A stretch of 64,000 nucleotides of DNA from Aquiflexum lacus (GCF_015476655.1 NZ_JABFHF010000003.1:186001-250000); one strand, 5' to 3'; numbered from the stretch's first letter, positions 1 through 8,796 are shown. Translations and numbers: made by a program. The notes: generated by a model not told the origin, from the sequence alone.

Positions 1-1
1 G

Positions 2-289
2 ATTCCTGGAATGGGAAAAGCCATGAAAGGCTTGGATATTGATGACGATTCCTTCAAACCGATTGAAGCTATCATCAGAAGCATGACACCATTGGAAAGG
101 GAAAACCCGGATATCATCGATGGCAGCAGAAGAAAAAGACTTGCCTCAGGAAGTGGAAGAACCATTGTAGAAGTTAATAACCTGATGAAGCAATTTGGCG
201 ATATGCGAAAAATGATGAAACAAATGAACAAAATGGGCGGCCCTCAAAAAGCCCTTGGTGGCATGATGCCGAAGATGGGAAGAAGGTAA
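2..289 (+). CDS. ffh: Signal recognition particle protein Ffh, C-terminal end (partial)
   Basis: The frame is open from the left edge and gives about 95 residues, so the N-terminal and GTPase domains lie outside the window. What is visible is the end of the methionine-rich M domain, which binds SRP RNA and signal peptides: an IPGM start, then SMTPLERENPDIIDGSRRKR, the SGSGRTIVEVNNL segment and a tail rich in Met and Lys ending in GMMPKMGRR. Ffh targets nascent membrane and secreted proteins to the FtsY receptor and the Sec translocon. The reading frame is undamaged and is followed 17 bases later by a strong terminator. The internal ATG at 11 is not the real start. Confidence 0.95.
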   Translation: MPGMGKAMKGLDIDDDSFKPIEAIIRSMTPLERENPDIIDGSRRKRLASGSGRTIVEVNNLMKQFGDMRKMMKQMNKMGGPQKALGGMMPKMGRR

Positions 290-301
290 ATAAAATTGAT
301 C

Positions 302-349
302 AAAAAAACCTCCAAATCACATGATGTGATTTGGAGGTTTTTTATTTTT
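302..349 (+). terminator. Terminator after ffh (copy 1 of a repeated hairpin)
   Basis: CCTCCAAATCAC (309-320) pairs with GTGATTTGGAGG (326-337) around ATGAT, flanked by A-rich and T-rich tracts, so it can terminate in both directions. A near-identical hairpin occurs at 2498-2540. Confidence 0.85.
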
Positions 350-619
350 ATTTGAATTCCCACACGGGCAGGTAAGTTCCTAGCCTTTAGTGTTTCCATT
401 AAGGTGTATTGCTGGGCTTAAAGTGTATTTCCCAATTGAAAATTGGTTGTGATATAGGGAAGTAGTTGCAAACTCACCCAGTCGCCAAGGAAGGTTTAAT
501 CTACACCAAAGGTGGTTGGCGAAAATTAGGGGAGATCAACAATTTTATCAGATAAAAAGGTCAGTAAAACGTAAAAGTCAATATTTTTAAAGTTTTTAAT
601 AATATACAATAGAAGTTTT
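350..619. other. Gene-free stretch with one arm of a 13-bp inverted repeat
   Basis: No gene recognised. It holds CTGGGCTTAAAGT at 412-424, whose exact reverse complement is at 1295-1307 on the other side of the 620-1264 gene. Confidence 0.5.
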
Positions 620-1264
620 ATGCGGTTTGTAAATATCATCCTACTACTTAGTATTGGAATGAATCCTTGTAACTCTCAAACACAGAAGAAGTTTAAAACT
701 GCCGAAAACCGGGCAGCAGCTTTGAAGGAGTATTATGAAAAAGTCATCAACAGCGCAGGAAGTGAAAAACCTAAATACGAGCAGCTTTTTTTCGAAGCGT
801 TTCCTTCATCTTTTCAAGAAATGCAAAGTGTGTTTGGATATGATGAAGAAAAGGGAGCGGCACCAATGTATTATTACAACATAGAGCTTGAAAGTGAAGG
901 AAAGATTAGTATAATATCATTCTTTTATAATCTAAATTATATAGATAAAGAACAGCATTACAACAAGTACATTAATATTTGTATTGGCGGCCAATGGGAT
1001 GCTGATAATATCAGTGAAGGATTTGGAATAGGGGCCAAACTATATAATGATACAGAAGCAATGGCATCAGTACTCTCCAAACGAACAAATAAAGAAATAA
1101 TAAGTGCTATCCGTTTTGTGTTTGATGGCCCTCACCCCGAACAAAGAAAAGAATATTACGAAGAACTATACAACAAGGTAAAATTGGTCAATTCCCGTAT
1201 TTCCAATTTAATAAAGCTGGCGTATGAACAATTATTGGCAGAAGATGACTGCCATGGGAATTAG
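620..1264 (+). CDS. Exported protein of unknown function
   Basis: A 214-residue protein that I do not recognise. The first 20 residues form a hydrophobic segment ending NPCNSQ, which reads as a Sec signal peptide; Cys17 lacks a good lipobox, so lipidation is uncertain. The mature part is soluble-looking, rich in Glu, Lys and Tyr, with a PSSFQEMQSVFGYDEEKGAA stretch and a helical C-terminus. Short exported proteins of this general look are sometimes orphan immunity proteins of polymorphic toxins in Bacteroidota, but nothing here proves that. It stands alone in an accessory patch and is flanked by a 13-bp inverted repeat (412-424 and 1295-1307). A gene product is likely; its function is open. 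Confidence 0.7.
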   Translation: MRFVNIILLLSIGMNPCNSQTQKKFKTAENRAAALKEYYEKVINSAGSEKPKYEQLFFEAFPSSFQEMQSVFGYDEEKGAAPMYYYNIELESEGKISIISFFYNLNYIDKEQHYNKYINICIGGQWDADNISEGFGIGAKLYNDTEAMASVLSKRTNKEIISAIRFVFDGPHPEQRKEYYEELYNKVKLVNSRISNLIKLAYEQLLAEDDCHGN

Positions 1265-1359
1265 GAAAGTAAAAAACTTAAGGATGGAGCTTGGACTTTA
1301 AGCCCAGTTTTTTATTTTCCCCATAGGTATGCAAGTGGTGGGGTAATGGATTTATACAT

Positions 1360-1590
1360 TACAGTTCTTTTTCTATTTCATCTATAGCAGAATCAAAGTC
1401 CATGGCAGAACTGAGATTTTTCCTGTAATCATCCAGACGTTTTCTTACTAAATTCTTTTGCCAATCTGGTATTTCAACTTCTTCCTGCTCAATACCTTGT
1501 GTATTTACTTTTTAATTTATTCCACTCGTTAATAGGTGTGAAAACACCCGTAGTTTGCCCATTTCTGTCTGAAATTTATTGTAATTCATA
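1360..1590 (-). pseudogene. Decayed addiction-module antitoxin fragment
   Basis: Read leftward, the stretch from about 1512 to 1360 encodes EVEIPDWQKNLVRKRLDDYR followed by KNLSSAMDFDSAIDEIEKEL and a stop. This matches the C-terminal pattern of the addiction-module component family (PF09720-like: IPxWQ, then RLxxY, then FD, then an acidic tail). Upstream, a possible start at about 1590 (MNYNKFQTEMGKLR) and the segment GVFTPINEWNKLKSKYT lie in different frames, so at least two frameshifts separate the parts. No intact RelE/ParE partner is visible on either side. I read it as a dead antitoxin remnant; whether all three pieces belong to one ancestral gene is inference. Confidence 0.5.
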
Positions 1591-1648
1591 ATTGCATATT
1601 TTATTGAAAGCCAAGACCACACCTAGTCGGGGTAAAAAAAGGATTGGA

Positions 1649-2050
1649 TTACACGAATGGGTTAATGATAGTAAGCCGGTTTTCTATAAGTTGGTTGTGC
1701 TGTAAATCTTCTGAGTATAGGGTGCTACAACTGGCCTCAAGTGCCGATGAAATTATGATACTGTCGAAAAGTTGGAAGTCGTATCTATTAATTAAATAAA
1801 GAGCTTTATCTAAAGTTAAATAGCTTACTGGAATGATTTTACAGTATGACAACACTTTGTTGCATTTTTCCAAAACTTCATTTTTGGGCATTTTTTGTAA
1901 TCTTCTAGTTACGTTCAAGAACTCAGAAACTACTTGCGTGCTAACAGAAGGAGTACTAGCCAAAAGTGACTCACTGATTCGTCTCTTTTTTTCATCAGAG
2001 GAATCATACAAGTACATTAAGACATTGGTGTCAAGGGCGATTCTATTCAT
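1649..2050 (-). CDS. vapC: PIN-domain toxin, VapC family
   Basis: A 133-residue PIN-domain protein, the usual VapC length. The acidic metal-binding residues are visible: Asp7 in ALDTNVLMYL, Glu43 in VVSEFLNV, Asp96 in LFDSIIISSALE, and Glu114/Asp115 in LYSEDLQH. VapC toxins are Mg-dependent RNases that commonly cut tRNA or rRNA; the target here is unknown. Its start overlaps the stop of the upstream antitoxin gene by 8 bases, the typical translational coupling of a type II toxin-antitoxin pair. All catalytic positions are present, so the toxin is probably active. Confidence 0.9.
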   Translation of the reverse strand: MNRIALDTNVLMYLYDSSDEKKRRISESLLASTPSVSTQVVSEFLNVTRRLQKMPKNEVLEKCNKVLSYCKIIPVSYLTLDKALYLINRYDFQLFDSIIISSALEASCSTLYSEDLQHNQLIENRLTIINPFV

Positions 2051-2291
2051 TATAATTATTAGCCTCGTCCCGGTTAAACTTGAACTTGCTCATATCCAGA
2101 AGGTTCCCCTTGAATATTTCTCTGATATCGCTCAAAATTTGGTTTTGATCAATTTTTGTTTCATCATTTACAAGAACATCCTTATTAAGCTCGAAAGCAA
2201 TTACTTCCACACGCTTGCCTATCATTTCATCTGGGAGGGTAAGTGTGTAGGAGTTTCCGGTGGGTACTATAATTTCCCTGATTAGTTCCAT
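2043..2291 (-). CDS. VapB-type antitoxin
   Basis: An 82-residue protein from ATG 2291. The N-terminus (ELIREIIVPTGNSYTLTLPD, then GKRVEVIAFEL) resembles the short beta-rich DNA-binding domains of VapB/AbrB-like antitoxins; the C-terminal half, with DIREIFKGNLLDMSKFKFNR, looks like the extended tail that wraps the toxin. An upstream in-frame ATG at 2366 is unlikely because a TACATTTG promoter element lies between it and 2291, and AAAGGA sits just before 2291. It is translated before vapC and overlaps it by 8 bases. Autoregulation of the pair is expected from the family but not visible as a clear operator. Confidence 0.85.
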   Translation of the reverse strand: MELIREIIVPTGNSYTLTLPDEMIGKRVEVIAFELNKDVLVNDETKIDQNQILSDIREIFKGNLLDMSKFKFNRDEANNYNE

Positions 2292-2305
2292 AATCCTTTT
2301 GTTTA

Positions 2306-2313
2306 TCACAAAT
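2306..2313 (-). promoter_or_regulatory. Candidate -7 element for the vapBC pair
   Basis: On the minus strand TACATTTG matches the Bacteroidota -7 consensus TAnnTTTG, 14 bases before the antitoxin ATG at 2291. A well-spaced -33 TTTG is not obvious. Confidence 0.45.
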
Positions 2314-2439
2314 GTAACAAAAAAGTGGCAAAGGGAGTGCCAGCAATTCCTTTGAACAATTTGCAAATAAACAATAAAAAGAATTCAGTCAGCGAACTTG
2401 CATTTTGATAGCAATGGAGGATGGTTGTGATTGAATTGT

Positions 2440-2458
2440 GTAGATTCATCCCGACAAT
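2440..2458. repeat. Small palindrome resembling the CCCGA/TCGGG family
   Basis: Around 2446 the sequence TCCCGACAATTGTCGCGGA contains the 12-bp palindrome CGACAATTGTCG. It resembles the CCCGA...TCGGG palindromes found in the tRNA-derived array near 10.2-11.2 kb. The rest of 2314-2497 shows no gene. Confidence 0.45.
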
Positions 2459-2497
2459 TGTCGCGGATACACCCAGCCGCCGCTAAAAAATAAGATC

Positions 2498-2540
2498 AAA
2501 ATAACCTCCAAATCGCACAATGTGATTTGGAGGTTATTTT
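2498..2540 (-). terminator. Terminator hairpin (copy 2 of the ffh-type hairpin)
   Basis: AAATAACCTCCAAATC pairs with GATTTGGAGGTTATTT around a short loop, with T-rich flanks in both directions. It would end the leftward gene at 2609-3235. The core CCTCCAAATC/GATTTGGAGG and the preceding GATCAAAA are shared with the hairpin after ffh. Confidence 0.8.
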
Positions 2541-2608
2541 TATACTTCGATCTTCCGTCTACAAAATAATTATCAGAGTTAAGACGTTCAGATGACTGCA
2601 CATCAATT

Positions 2609-3235
2609 TTACCTAAAAATATACCCCAACCTCAAAGCCAGATGATTGACATTTCCCTGATCAAAATTGTCGCTGACCTGATTGGTCAAGCCCTGACTGA
2701 AGTTCAAGCCTAATTGGATTGCTCCAAAGGAATAACCAATCATGGCATTTACAGCGATGGTTAAGGGAGGTTCCTCGTTTGCACCACTTCCAAAATTATA
2801 ATCACTGGTATTGGTATTGCCATTCAGATCCACTGTTCTTTTACCGGAAAGCCCTAGGTTGAAGGAAGGGCCAATACCAGCAAAAAAGCCTTTTTCATTT
2901 CCTCCTGTAAATACAAACTGGATAGGAATCTCCAAATAATTGATGCTCACTTTGGTGATTTCAGAGTCTCCTGTTGTCAGGTTTTCCAAATCATCTTTCC
3001 ATTGTTTATTCAGGAAGTTGACCGCAGGCTGAATGACAAATTGATCACCAAAAGGAAGATTGTACATGGCACCGAAAGTAAAACTCATAGCGCCACCTAA
3101 TTTGTCAAAACCATCCGCTGTAGGAAAAGCCTCACCTAAAATACCTACCGGTCCTGCCTGAATTCCAAATTGGGCGAAACTCTCATTGAAATGCAGGACA
3201 AATGTTAAAATTAATACTGTCAGGAATTTTTTCAT
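2609..3235 (-). CDS. Outer-membrane beta-barrel protein (porin-like family)
   Basis: A 208-residue protein with a Sec signal peptide (MKKFLTVLILTFVLHFNESFAQ) followed by alternating amphipathic strands and an aromatic C-terminal end (LALRLGYIFR), as expected for the eight-stranded outer-membrane barrel family common in Bacteroidota (PF13568-like). Typical members are 190-230 residues. It contains the pattern GIQAGPVG near the mature N-terminus and GIGPSFNLGLSG in the middle. It is transcribed alone, divergent in function from its neighbours, and ends at the 2498-2540 hairpin. The physiological role of this family is mostly unknown; a structural or transport role in the outer membrane is inference. 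Confidence 0.85.
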   Translation of the reverse strand: MKKFLTVLILTFVLHFNESFAQFGIQAGPVGILGEAFPTADGFDKLGGAMSFTFGAMYNLPFGDQFVIQPAVNFLNKQWKDDLENLTTGDSEITKVSINYLEIPIQFVFTGGNEKGFFAGIGPSFNLGLSGKRTVDLNGNTNTSDYNFGSGANEEPPLTIAVNAMIGYSFGAIQLGLNFSQGLTNQVSDNFDQGNVNHLALRLGYIFR

Positions 3236-3354
3236 GATATGTTAAATTTGGTCTGAATAAATGTCCTGAAAAAAATAAACGGACCAAATACCCCAAAAGT
3301 GGTATAATTTCCTATTCATTTATCCTCCATATTCCTTTTGAAAAAAAACTGACC

Positions 3355-4470
3355 TTAAGTGATCTTATATTTTTTACCTGGCATTGCCCGGATGATCCCC
3401 TGAAACTCCATGTTCAAAAGTTTTGAAGCCAAAACCGAAAGCGGTAACTCCATTCGGAATGCCAATTGGTCAATTTCAAGTTCTTTGGATTCATCAAGAA
3501 TTTCATAAATCTTTTTTTCTGTCTCGTCCAAATCCTGAATGCTCTCGATTTTGCTTTTTGCTTCCACACTGTTGTTTTCTTTGGACCAAGACAAAGCCTC
3601 CTCAAGATCTTTTAATCCTGTAAAAATCGATGCTTTCATGGTTCTAATCAGATTATTGCAACCTTCACTGTAGGTGGATTGGAGATTACCGGGAACAGCA
3701 AATACTTCCTTATTATAACTGTAAGCTATTTCGGCAGTAATCAAAGCTCCGCCTTTTTTGGCAGCTTCCACCACAATCAAAGCATCTGAAAGCCCGGCGA
3801 TTATTCGGTTGCGTTTTGGGAAGTTGGTTGGGTGCATCTCACTTCCCGGCATAAATTCACTGATCAATCCGCCTCTTTCAAGCATGGCAAGTGCGGTATT
3901 CTTATGGATAGAAGGATAGATCTGATCGGGTGAAGATCCTAATATAGCCAAGGTGGGCAGGTCAAATTGAAGGGCAGTCTTATGGGCTTCTATATCAATC
4001 CCATAAGCCAATCCACTGATGATGGTAGGGTTATATGGGGCGACATCCTCTATGATTTTTCTGGTGATGTTTCTGCCATATTCGGAAGCATTTCTGGTGC
4101 CTACTATCCCCAAAGTTCTTTTTGGATTCATGTCGGAAAAGCCTTTGCTGAATAGCACCATGGGCATATCTTCAATACTTTTGAGTCTTTGAGGAAATTG
4201 AGGATCGGAAATGGTGACGACCTGAATGTTTTTTTTGGCACACATTTCCAAAATCTCCTCTGCTTTTTTCAGGAAAGCATTCTTTTCCTTCCGCAAGGAG
4301 AGGAGTTTTTGATTGACCCTGGGGATTTTTGATGCTTTGCCGTTCGGAAGCTCTAAAAAATTGTAAGCAGATCCGGTATATGCTATGATATTTCTATAGA
4401 CCGCAGGACCTATCTGCGGAATAAGACTGAGTGCCAATTCATGATGAAGTGTTTCATTCGGCTTTGACAT
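3355..4470 (-). CDS. dprA: DNA-processing protein DprA/Smf
   Basis: A 371-residue DprA, full length for the family. After an N-terminal helical region it has the Rossmann-like core: VGTRNAS at 123-129, SGLAYGID at 152-159, FPKRNRIIAGLS at 217-228, and GALITAE after that. The last 60 residues form a winged-helix (DML1-like) domain. DprA binds incoming single-stranded DNA and loads RecA during natural transformation; it is also kept in species not known to be competent. Its start overlaps the end of the upstream MerR gene by 17 bases, so the two are probably co-transcribed. Confidence 0.96.
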   Translation of the reverse strand: MSKPNETLHHELALSLIPQIGPAVYRNIIAYTGSAYNFLELPNGKASKIPRVNQKLLSLRKEKNAFLKKAEEILEMCAKKNIQVVTISDPQFPQRLKSIEDMPMVLFSKGFSDMNPKRTLGIVGTRNASEYGRNITRKIIEDVAPYNPTIISGLAYGIDIEAHKTALQFDLPTLAILGSSPDQIYPSIHKNTALAMLERGGLISEFMPGSEMHPTNFPKRNRIIAGLSDALIVVEAAKKGGALITAEIAYSYNKEVFAVPGNLQSTYSEGCNNLIRTMKASIFTGLKDLEEALSWSKENNSVEAKSKIESIQDLDETEKKIYEILDESKELEIDQLAFRMELPLSVLASKLLNMEFQGIIRAMPGKKYKIT

Positions 4471-4813
4471 GCATGGTATCTCTGATTTCCATTAAAAATC
4501 TCTTGATCTGATGCAACCGGTCAACCATCATGGCTTTGTCAAAAACTTGTTCCTGACCGGTTTTAAGGACTTCCTGAGCCCCTTGCAAAGTATACCCTTT
4601 GATTTTCACCAATTGGTAGATATACCGGATTTTTTCTATATCATCCTTTGTAAAACGTCTGTTTCCTTTTTTGTCCTTTTTGGGTTTGATGATATCAAAT
4701 TCGCCTTCCCAATATCTTATCAATGAGGGGGCTACTTTAAAAATACTAGCTACTTCGCCTATGGAATAGTATTTTTTCTCAATTTCTCTTTCTTTGTACG
4801 GCACGGCTTTCAA
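4454..4813 (-). CDS. MerR-family transcriptional regulator
   Basis: A 119-residue protein with a MerR winged helix-turn-helix near residues 15-65: YYSIGEVASIFKVAPSLIRY, then WEGEFDIIKPKKDKKGNRRF and the TKDDIEKIRYIYQLV helix. A helical segment follows that would form the dimer coiled coil; there is no long effector domain and no cysteine cluster, so metal sensing is unlikely. This small type is widely conserved in Bacteroidota next to housekeeping genes. The gene overlaps dprA by 17 bases downstream. Target promoters cannot be told from the sequence. Confidence 0.9.
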   Translation of the reverse strand: MKAVPYKEREIEKKYYSIGEVASIFKVAPSLIRYWEGEFDIIKPKKDKKGNRRFTKDDIEKIRYIYQLVKIKGYTLQGAQEVLKTGQEQVFDKAMMVDRLHQIKRFLMEIRDTMHVKAE

Positions 4814-4851
4814 GTAAAACTTTAATCAAAAATAAGAAAATTTCTTTTGCT

Positions 4852-5178
4852 TTATACTTTAAATATATTTTTCATCAACTGCCACTTTTCATCTTTTTTA
4901 ACGCCCGGAAGCTTTTTTTGGTATTTGGACATTAGTTTTTCCCATTTTTGAACAACAGGATTTTCAGCGTCAGACTTTGCTTTTTTTTCAAATGTAAAAC
5001 CTTCTTCTGTCTCAATAATCATAAACAACCTGTTCTCCCACCTGTAGATTTCCATTGTCGAAATCCCCGAATCGTAAAAGCTTTGTATAATCTCAGGCCA
5101 AACCTTTTGGTGATAAGATTCATATTCTGCAATCAAATCAGGATCATTTTTCAGGTCAAGAGTGAGACAATAGCGCAT
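4852..5178 (-). CDS. L-rhamnose mutarotase family protein
   Basis: A 108-residue protein matching the RhaM/YiiL family in length and pattern: the N-terminal YCLTLDLKNDP strand, YHQKVWPEI with the His that family members use in anomer interconversion, the MEIYRWENRLFMIIET core strands, and the VQKWEKLMSKYQ helix. Such enzymes interconvert alpha and beta anomers of L-rhamnose or a related deoxysugar. No other rhamnose genes are adjacent; it lies 38 bases upstream of the MerR-dprA pair on the same strand and could share their transcript. The exact sugar is uncertain. Confidence 0.85.
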   Translation of the reverse strand: MRYCLTLDLKNDPDLIAEYESYHQKVWPEIIQSFYDSGISTMEIYRWENRLFMIIETEEGFTFEKKAKSDAENPVVQKWEKLMSKYQKKLPGVKKDEKWQLMKNIFKV

Positions 5179-5604
5179 TAGAAGCAGGCTAATTTTGGAT
5201 GTGGGTGATTCAAAATTGATGAAGTACTACTTTAATACTTTAAATATATGTATCTGATTCATAATGTGAAAAGGAAATAGATAAAATTTAACAATTTATT
5301 TTGGTTTTGATGATTTTTCAATCATTATGGCATAATCTTTTTGACATATCCAAAAAGACTTAACCTCAAAGAGTTGCCTTGGGACAAATTTAATATATAT
5401 AAAAAACAGATGACTTGATTTCTTCGTCAAACACATGAGAGGCAAGCCATGAAAAGGATAATTTAAAATCTCCTTGAAACCAAAAAAATGGTCTTGATTT
5501 ATCAATTTCAACAACTTATAGAATGAAAATTGCATTTCACCTAAAATTAATTTTTATACCCAAAAGATTGCTTTAAATTAACAGCCATAAATTCAATTTA
5601 ATCG
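5179..5604. other. AT-rich intergenic region
   Basis: A divergent region between the mutarotase gene and the large surface protein gene. It should hold promoters for both, but I see no clear -33/-7 pair. A 79-codon leftward frame at 5296-5535 has no recognisable features. Confidence 0.4.
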
Positions 5605-8600
5605 ATGAGAGTTTTTAAAGCCCTGACCTTCTCTATCTTGATTGCACTGATGCAAGTGATTTTTTCTATTCAGGTAAATGCACAAGTTACTACCGTAGGC
5701 AAGGAATTTTGGTTTGGCTTTATGGAAAACAACGGGGTTCCACCCGATGCCCCGGACAGGGGGGTAGTGATCATCACTGCAAGTGAAAATGCAAGCGGTA
5801 CTTTGCAATATGCAGGTAGAACGCTGAGTTTCAACCTAACCCCAGGTCAGCAGTTTATGCACAATATAGATGATGTAGACATGCTTCATCGATCTTCGGG
5901 GCAGGTCGAAAATAAAGGGATTTATATCGTATCAACCGGAAATATTTCAGTTTATGCATTCAATGAAAGATTTCGATCAGCTGATGGTACCGTAGTCCTT
6001 CCATTGCCCACACTAGGAAAGGATTATTACGTCACTTCCCATTTTGAAACCATGACCACACAGGTGAATTATGATGCCAATATCAATAATGAAAGTACAC
6101 TTTTGGTAGTAGGAGTGGAAAATGACACCAGAATTGAAATAACCCCATCAGTTTTTACTGTAAATGGTAGGCCAGCCGCCACTCCGTTTGTAATCACGCT
6201 GAACCGTGGCCAAAGCTATCAACTCAAAGCAAGGGGTGATTTGACAGGTTCAAGGGTAAGGGTAGTGGGAGAGAATGTTGATGAATGTAAAAATATAGCT
6301 GTTTTCGGGGGAAATAAATGGGTCAGTGTAGGTGATTGTGGTCAAGCCAATGACCACCTTTTCCAACAAACATATCCTGTGAATACTTGGGGGACAGAAT
6401 TTTTTCATATCCCTCTTTCAGGCAGGTCCTCAGGTGAATTGGTAAAAGTTCTGGCATCTGAAAATGATACAGAGGTATTGGTGGATGGAAATAATGTGAG
6501 AGTTCTTCAGGCCGGTAAATTCCTTACATTGAACTTTGAACGAAATCAGGTTGCAAATATTGAAACCAATAAACCTTCTTCAGTAACTGTCTTTGCCAAA
6601 AGCCAAAGTTGCAATGATCCAGTCCAGCCACTTTTCCAGGATGGTGATCCATTCATGATTTCATATAGTCCCAATCAGCAACTATTAAGCAACATCACCT
6701 TCAATGCGCTTCAGCTACCTTCCATTACCAGTCACTATGTGAACATAATTGTAAAAACAGCGACGAAAGGGGAGACTTGGCTAGATGGGCAAAATATAGG
6801 TAATAATTTCATTGAGATTTCCCAGAATTCAGAATATTCATATGCAAGAGTCCGAATCAATCAGGGTGTGCATAACCTGAGAAATTCAGAAGGTCTCATC
6901 GCCTACGTTTATGGATTTGGCTATATTGAATCATATGGTTATGCTGTAGGTGCAAGTTTGGATAACCTGAATTTTGAGGTTGAAGCATCTTACGATTTTG
7001 AATTATTGGGAAAGAGGGTGGCTTGTTATAACAGAGAGGGAACTTGGGAGATAATTCCAGAAAATGATATCTTCACTTATTTTATTTGGGACTTTGGTGA
7101 TGGAAGTGAAACCAAAATAGGTAAGGTAGTTGACCATACCTATACAGAATTGGGAGAATATGAAATTAAAGTAATTGCTGCAATCAGTGAGGTAAGCTGC
7201 GATGAACAGCAAGAGGTTGTTTTCAATGTAGAAGTTGATAATACGGAAGGAGAAATTGCAGGGATTACAAAAGCATGTCCATTGGTAGAAGAATTGACCT
7301 ATTCGTTATTCTCACAGGAAATTATATCCAAGGTGGATTGGGATGTGGTAGGAGGAGAAATCATTGAAGTAAATGAGGAAAACAAAGAAGTGACAATTCT
7401 TTGGGGACCTGCAAATCCAAATGCTCAAGTCATTGCAATTCCATACAATTCCGAAGGTTGTCCCGGAGATCCCATTTCCTTGGGGGTCATTATTAATCCA
7501 TTGATTGATGCAGGAATTCCTAGTGGTGTGATGGAAATTTGCTTTGACCCAGAACAAACCTATGAGTACACTGTAGCTGAAAAATTCAATAATAGGGGTT
7601 TTGAATGGTTTATTGAGGAAGGTGAGATTGTGGGACCAAGTGATCAAAGTGTTGTAGCCGTAAACTGGTCCAATCCTGGTGTTATCGGAAAAATATGGTA
7701 TCGGGAATTTAGTCTTTTTGATGACATGTGTGAAGGTACTTCTCCAAAATTGGAGGTGATAGTGAACCCGCTATTGGAAGCCTCAGTGTCGGACTTAGAT
7801 GACGTGTTATGTTTTGGAGGAAACACAGGAAGGATAAATTTAGATGTCAAAGGAGGAAAGTCACCCTACACTTACAATTGGAGCCATCAATCAAACTTAA
7901 ATTCAAATACTGCAGATAATTTAATATCAGGCTCTTATTCGGTCACAATTACAGATGCTTTTGGATGTTCAGTTTTATTGGAGGATATAGTCGTTGAAGA
8001 ACCACAATTACTTAGCTACAGGGAGTTAGAATCAATAGCAACATCCTGCTTTGGTAGGGCAGATGGAAGTGAAGTTTTGGAAATCACGGGAGGCATTGGT
8101 CCGTATACCATAGACTATCCATCTGCTGTGGTCATTGATAATGAAATAAGGTTTACAGAATTGGAAGGGAAAGACTTTTCTTTTGTGGTTTCAGATGCCA
8201 ACGGATGTTCTTTGTCTGTTAATTTTAGGATAGACTCTCCTATGCCTACCGTAGCAGATATTAGGGTTCTCAAACCCAGTTGCCCTGGACAATCAAATGG
8301 AGAATTGATTGTGAATGCGGTGGATGGTCAAGGACCATATACCTATTTATGGCAGTATGACAATTCAGGCAGCGTAACTTTGGATGGTATTCCTAGGGGT
8401 ATTTATAATATCAGTATTGAGGACAGCAGGGGTTGTATCAGCAATGGATTAGGAGAAATGGTGGAAGAAGCACCTCAGGTAAGGATGCCGACAGGTTATA
8501 AACCAATGGAAGGCTTGTTTGGCCCTGTTTCCAACTGTAATCTCAGTTTCACCTTAAAAGTACTGAACAGATGGGGAAATTTAATCTATAGTGGTGAATC

Positions 8601-8733
8601 AGGTTGGGATGGATTAGTGGATGGGCAAGAAGCACCAATAGGTTCCTATACCTACTTATTATTTTTGGAAATAAATGTCAATGGTGAGGTTACTTCCAAA
8701 GAGTTGAGCGGTTTCTTTACTTTAATCCGTTAA
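5605..8733 (+). CDS. Large T9SS-type surface protein: IgGFc-binding-like, PKD, SprB-like repeats, CHU_C tail
   Basis: A 1042-residue exported protein. A Sec signal peptide covers about residues 1-26 (ending QVNAQ). Residues about 28-460 resemble the IgGFc-binding N-terminal domain seen in many Bacteroidota surface proteins (GKEFWFGFMENNG, NISVYAFNERFR, LPTLGKDYYVTSHF). A PKD domain follows near 485-545 (IWDFGDGSE ... HTYTELGEYEIKV), then Ig-like segments, then about two or three SprB-type repeats near 725-950 with the SYSVTITDAFGCSV pattern. The last 85 residues match the gliding-motility C-terminal domain (LKVLNRWGNLIYSGESGWDG ... GSYTYLLFLE ... GFFTLIR), a type IX secretion signal of the type B kind. 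It is probably anchored to or released at the cell surface for adhesion; ligand unknown. Confidence 0.88.
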   Translation: MRVFKALTFSILIALMQVIFSIQVNAQVTTVGKEFWFGFMENNGVPPDAPDRGVVIITASENASGTLQYAGRTLSFNLTPGQQFMHNIDDVDMLHRSSGQVENKGIYIVSTGNISVYAFNERFRSADGTVVLPLPTLGKDYYVTSHFETMTTQVNYDANINNESTLLVVGVENDTRIEITPSVFTVNGRPAATPFVITLNRGQSYQLKARGDLTGSRVRVVGENVDECKNIAVFGGNKWVSVGDCGQANDHLFQQTYPVNTWGTEFFHIPLSGRSSGELVKVLASENDTEVLVDGNNVRVLQAGKFLTLNFERNQVANIETNKPSSVTVFAKSQSCNDPVQPLFQDGDPFMISYSPNQQLLSNITFNALQLPSITSHYVNIIVKTATKGETWLDGQNIGNNFIEISQNSEYSYARVRINQGVHNLRNSEGLIAYVYGFGYIESYGYAVGASLDNLNFEVEASYDFELLGKRVACYNREGTWEIIPENDIFTYFIWDFGDGSETKIGKVVDHTYTELGEYEIKVIAAISEVSCDEQQEVVFNVEVDNTEGEIAGITKACPLVEELTYSLFSQEIISKVDWDVVGGEIIEVNEENKEVTILWGPANPNAQVIAIPYNSEGCPGDPISLGVIINPLIDAGIPSGVMEICFDPEQTYEYTVAEKFNNRGFEWFIEEGEIVGPSDQSVVAVNWSNPGVIGKIWYREFSLFDDMCEGTSPKLEVIVNPLLEASVSDLDDVLCFGGNTGRINLDVKGGKSPYTYNWSHQSNLNSNTADNLISGSYSVTITDAFGCSVLLEDIVVEEPQLLSYRELESIATSCFGRADGSEVLEITGGIGPYTIDYPSAVVIDNEIRFTELEGKDFSFVVSDANGCSLSVNFRIDSPMPTVADIRVLKPSCPGQSNGELIVNAVDGQGPYTYLWQYDNSGSVTLDGIPRGIYNISIEDSRGCISNGLGEMVEEAPQVRMPTGYKPMEGLFGPVSNCNLSFTLKVLNRWGNLIYSGESGWDGLVDGQEAPIGSYTYLLFLEINVNGEVTSKELSGFFTLIR

Positions 8734-8796
8734 TTAAATCGAATAGAACCGTTATTTGAATTCAAGCTGTTATTATTGTAATTTAATTTAAGTAAT

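Noticed and set aside
1833-2285. A 150-codon rightward frame
   Set aside because: Antisense to the vapC and antitoxin genes, which have clear family features.
5296-5535. A 79-codon leftward frame
   Set aside because: No signal, motif or neighbour support; AT-rich chance frame.
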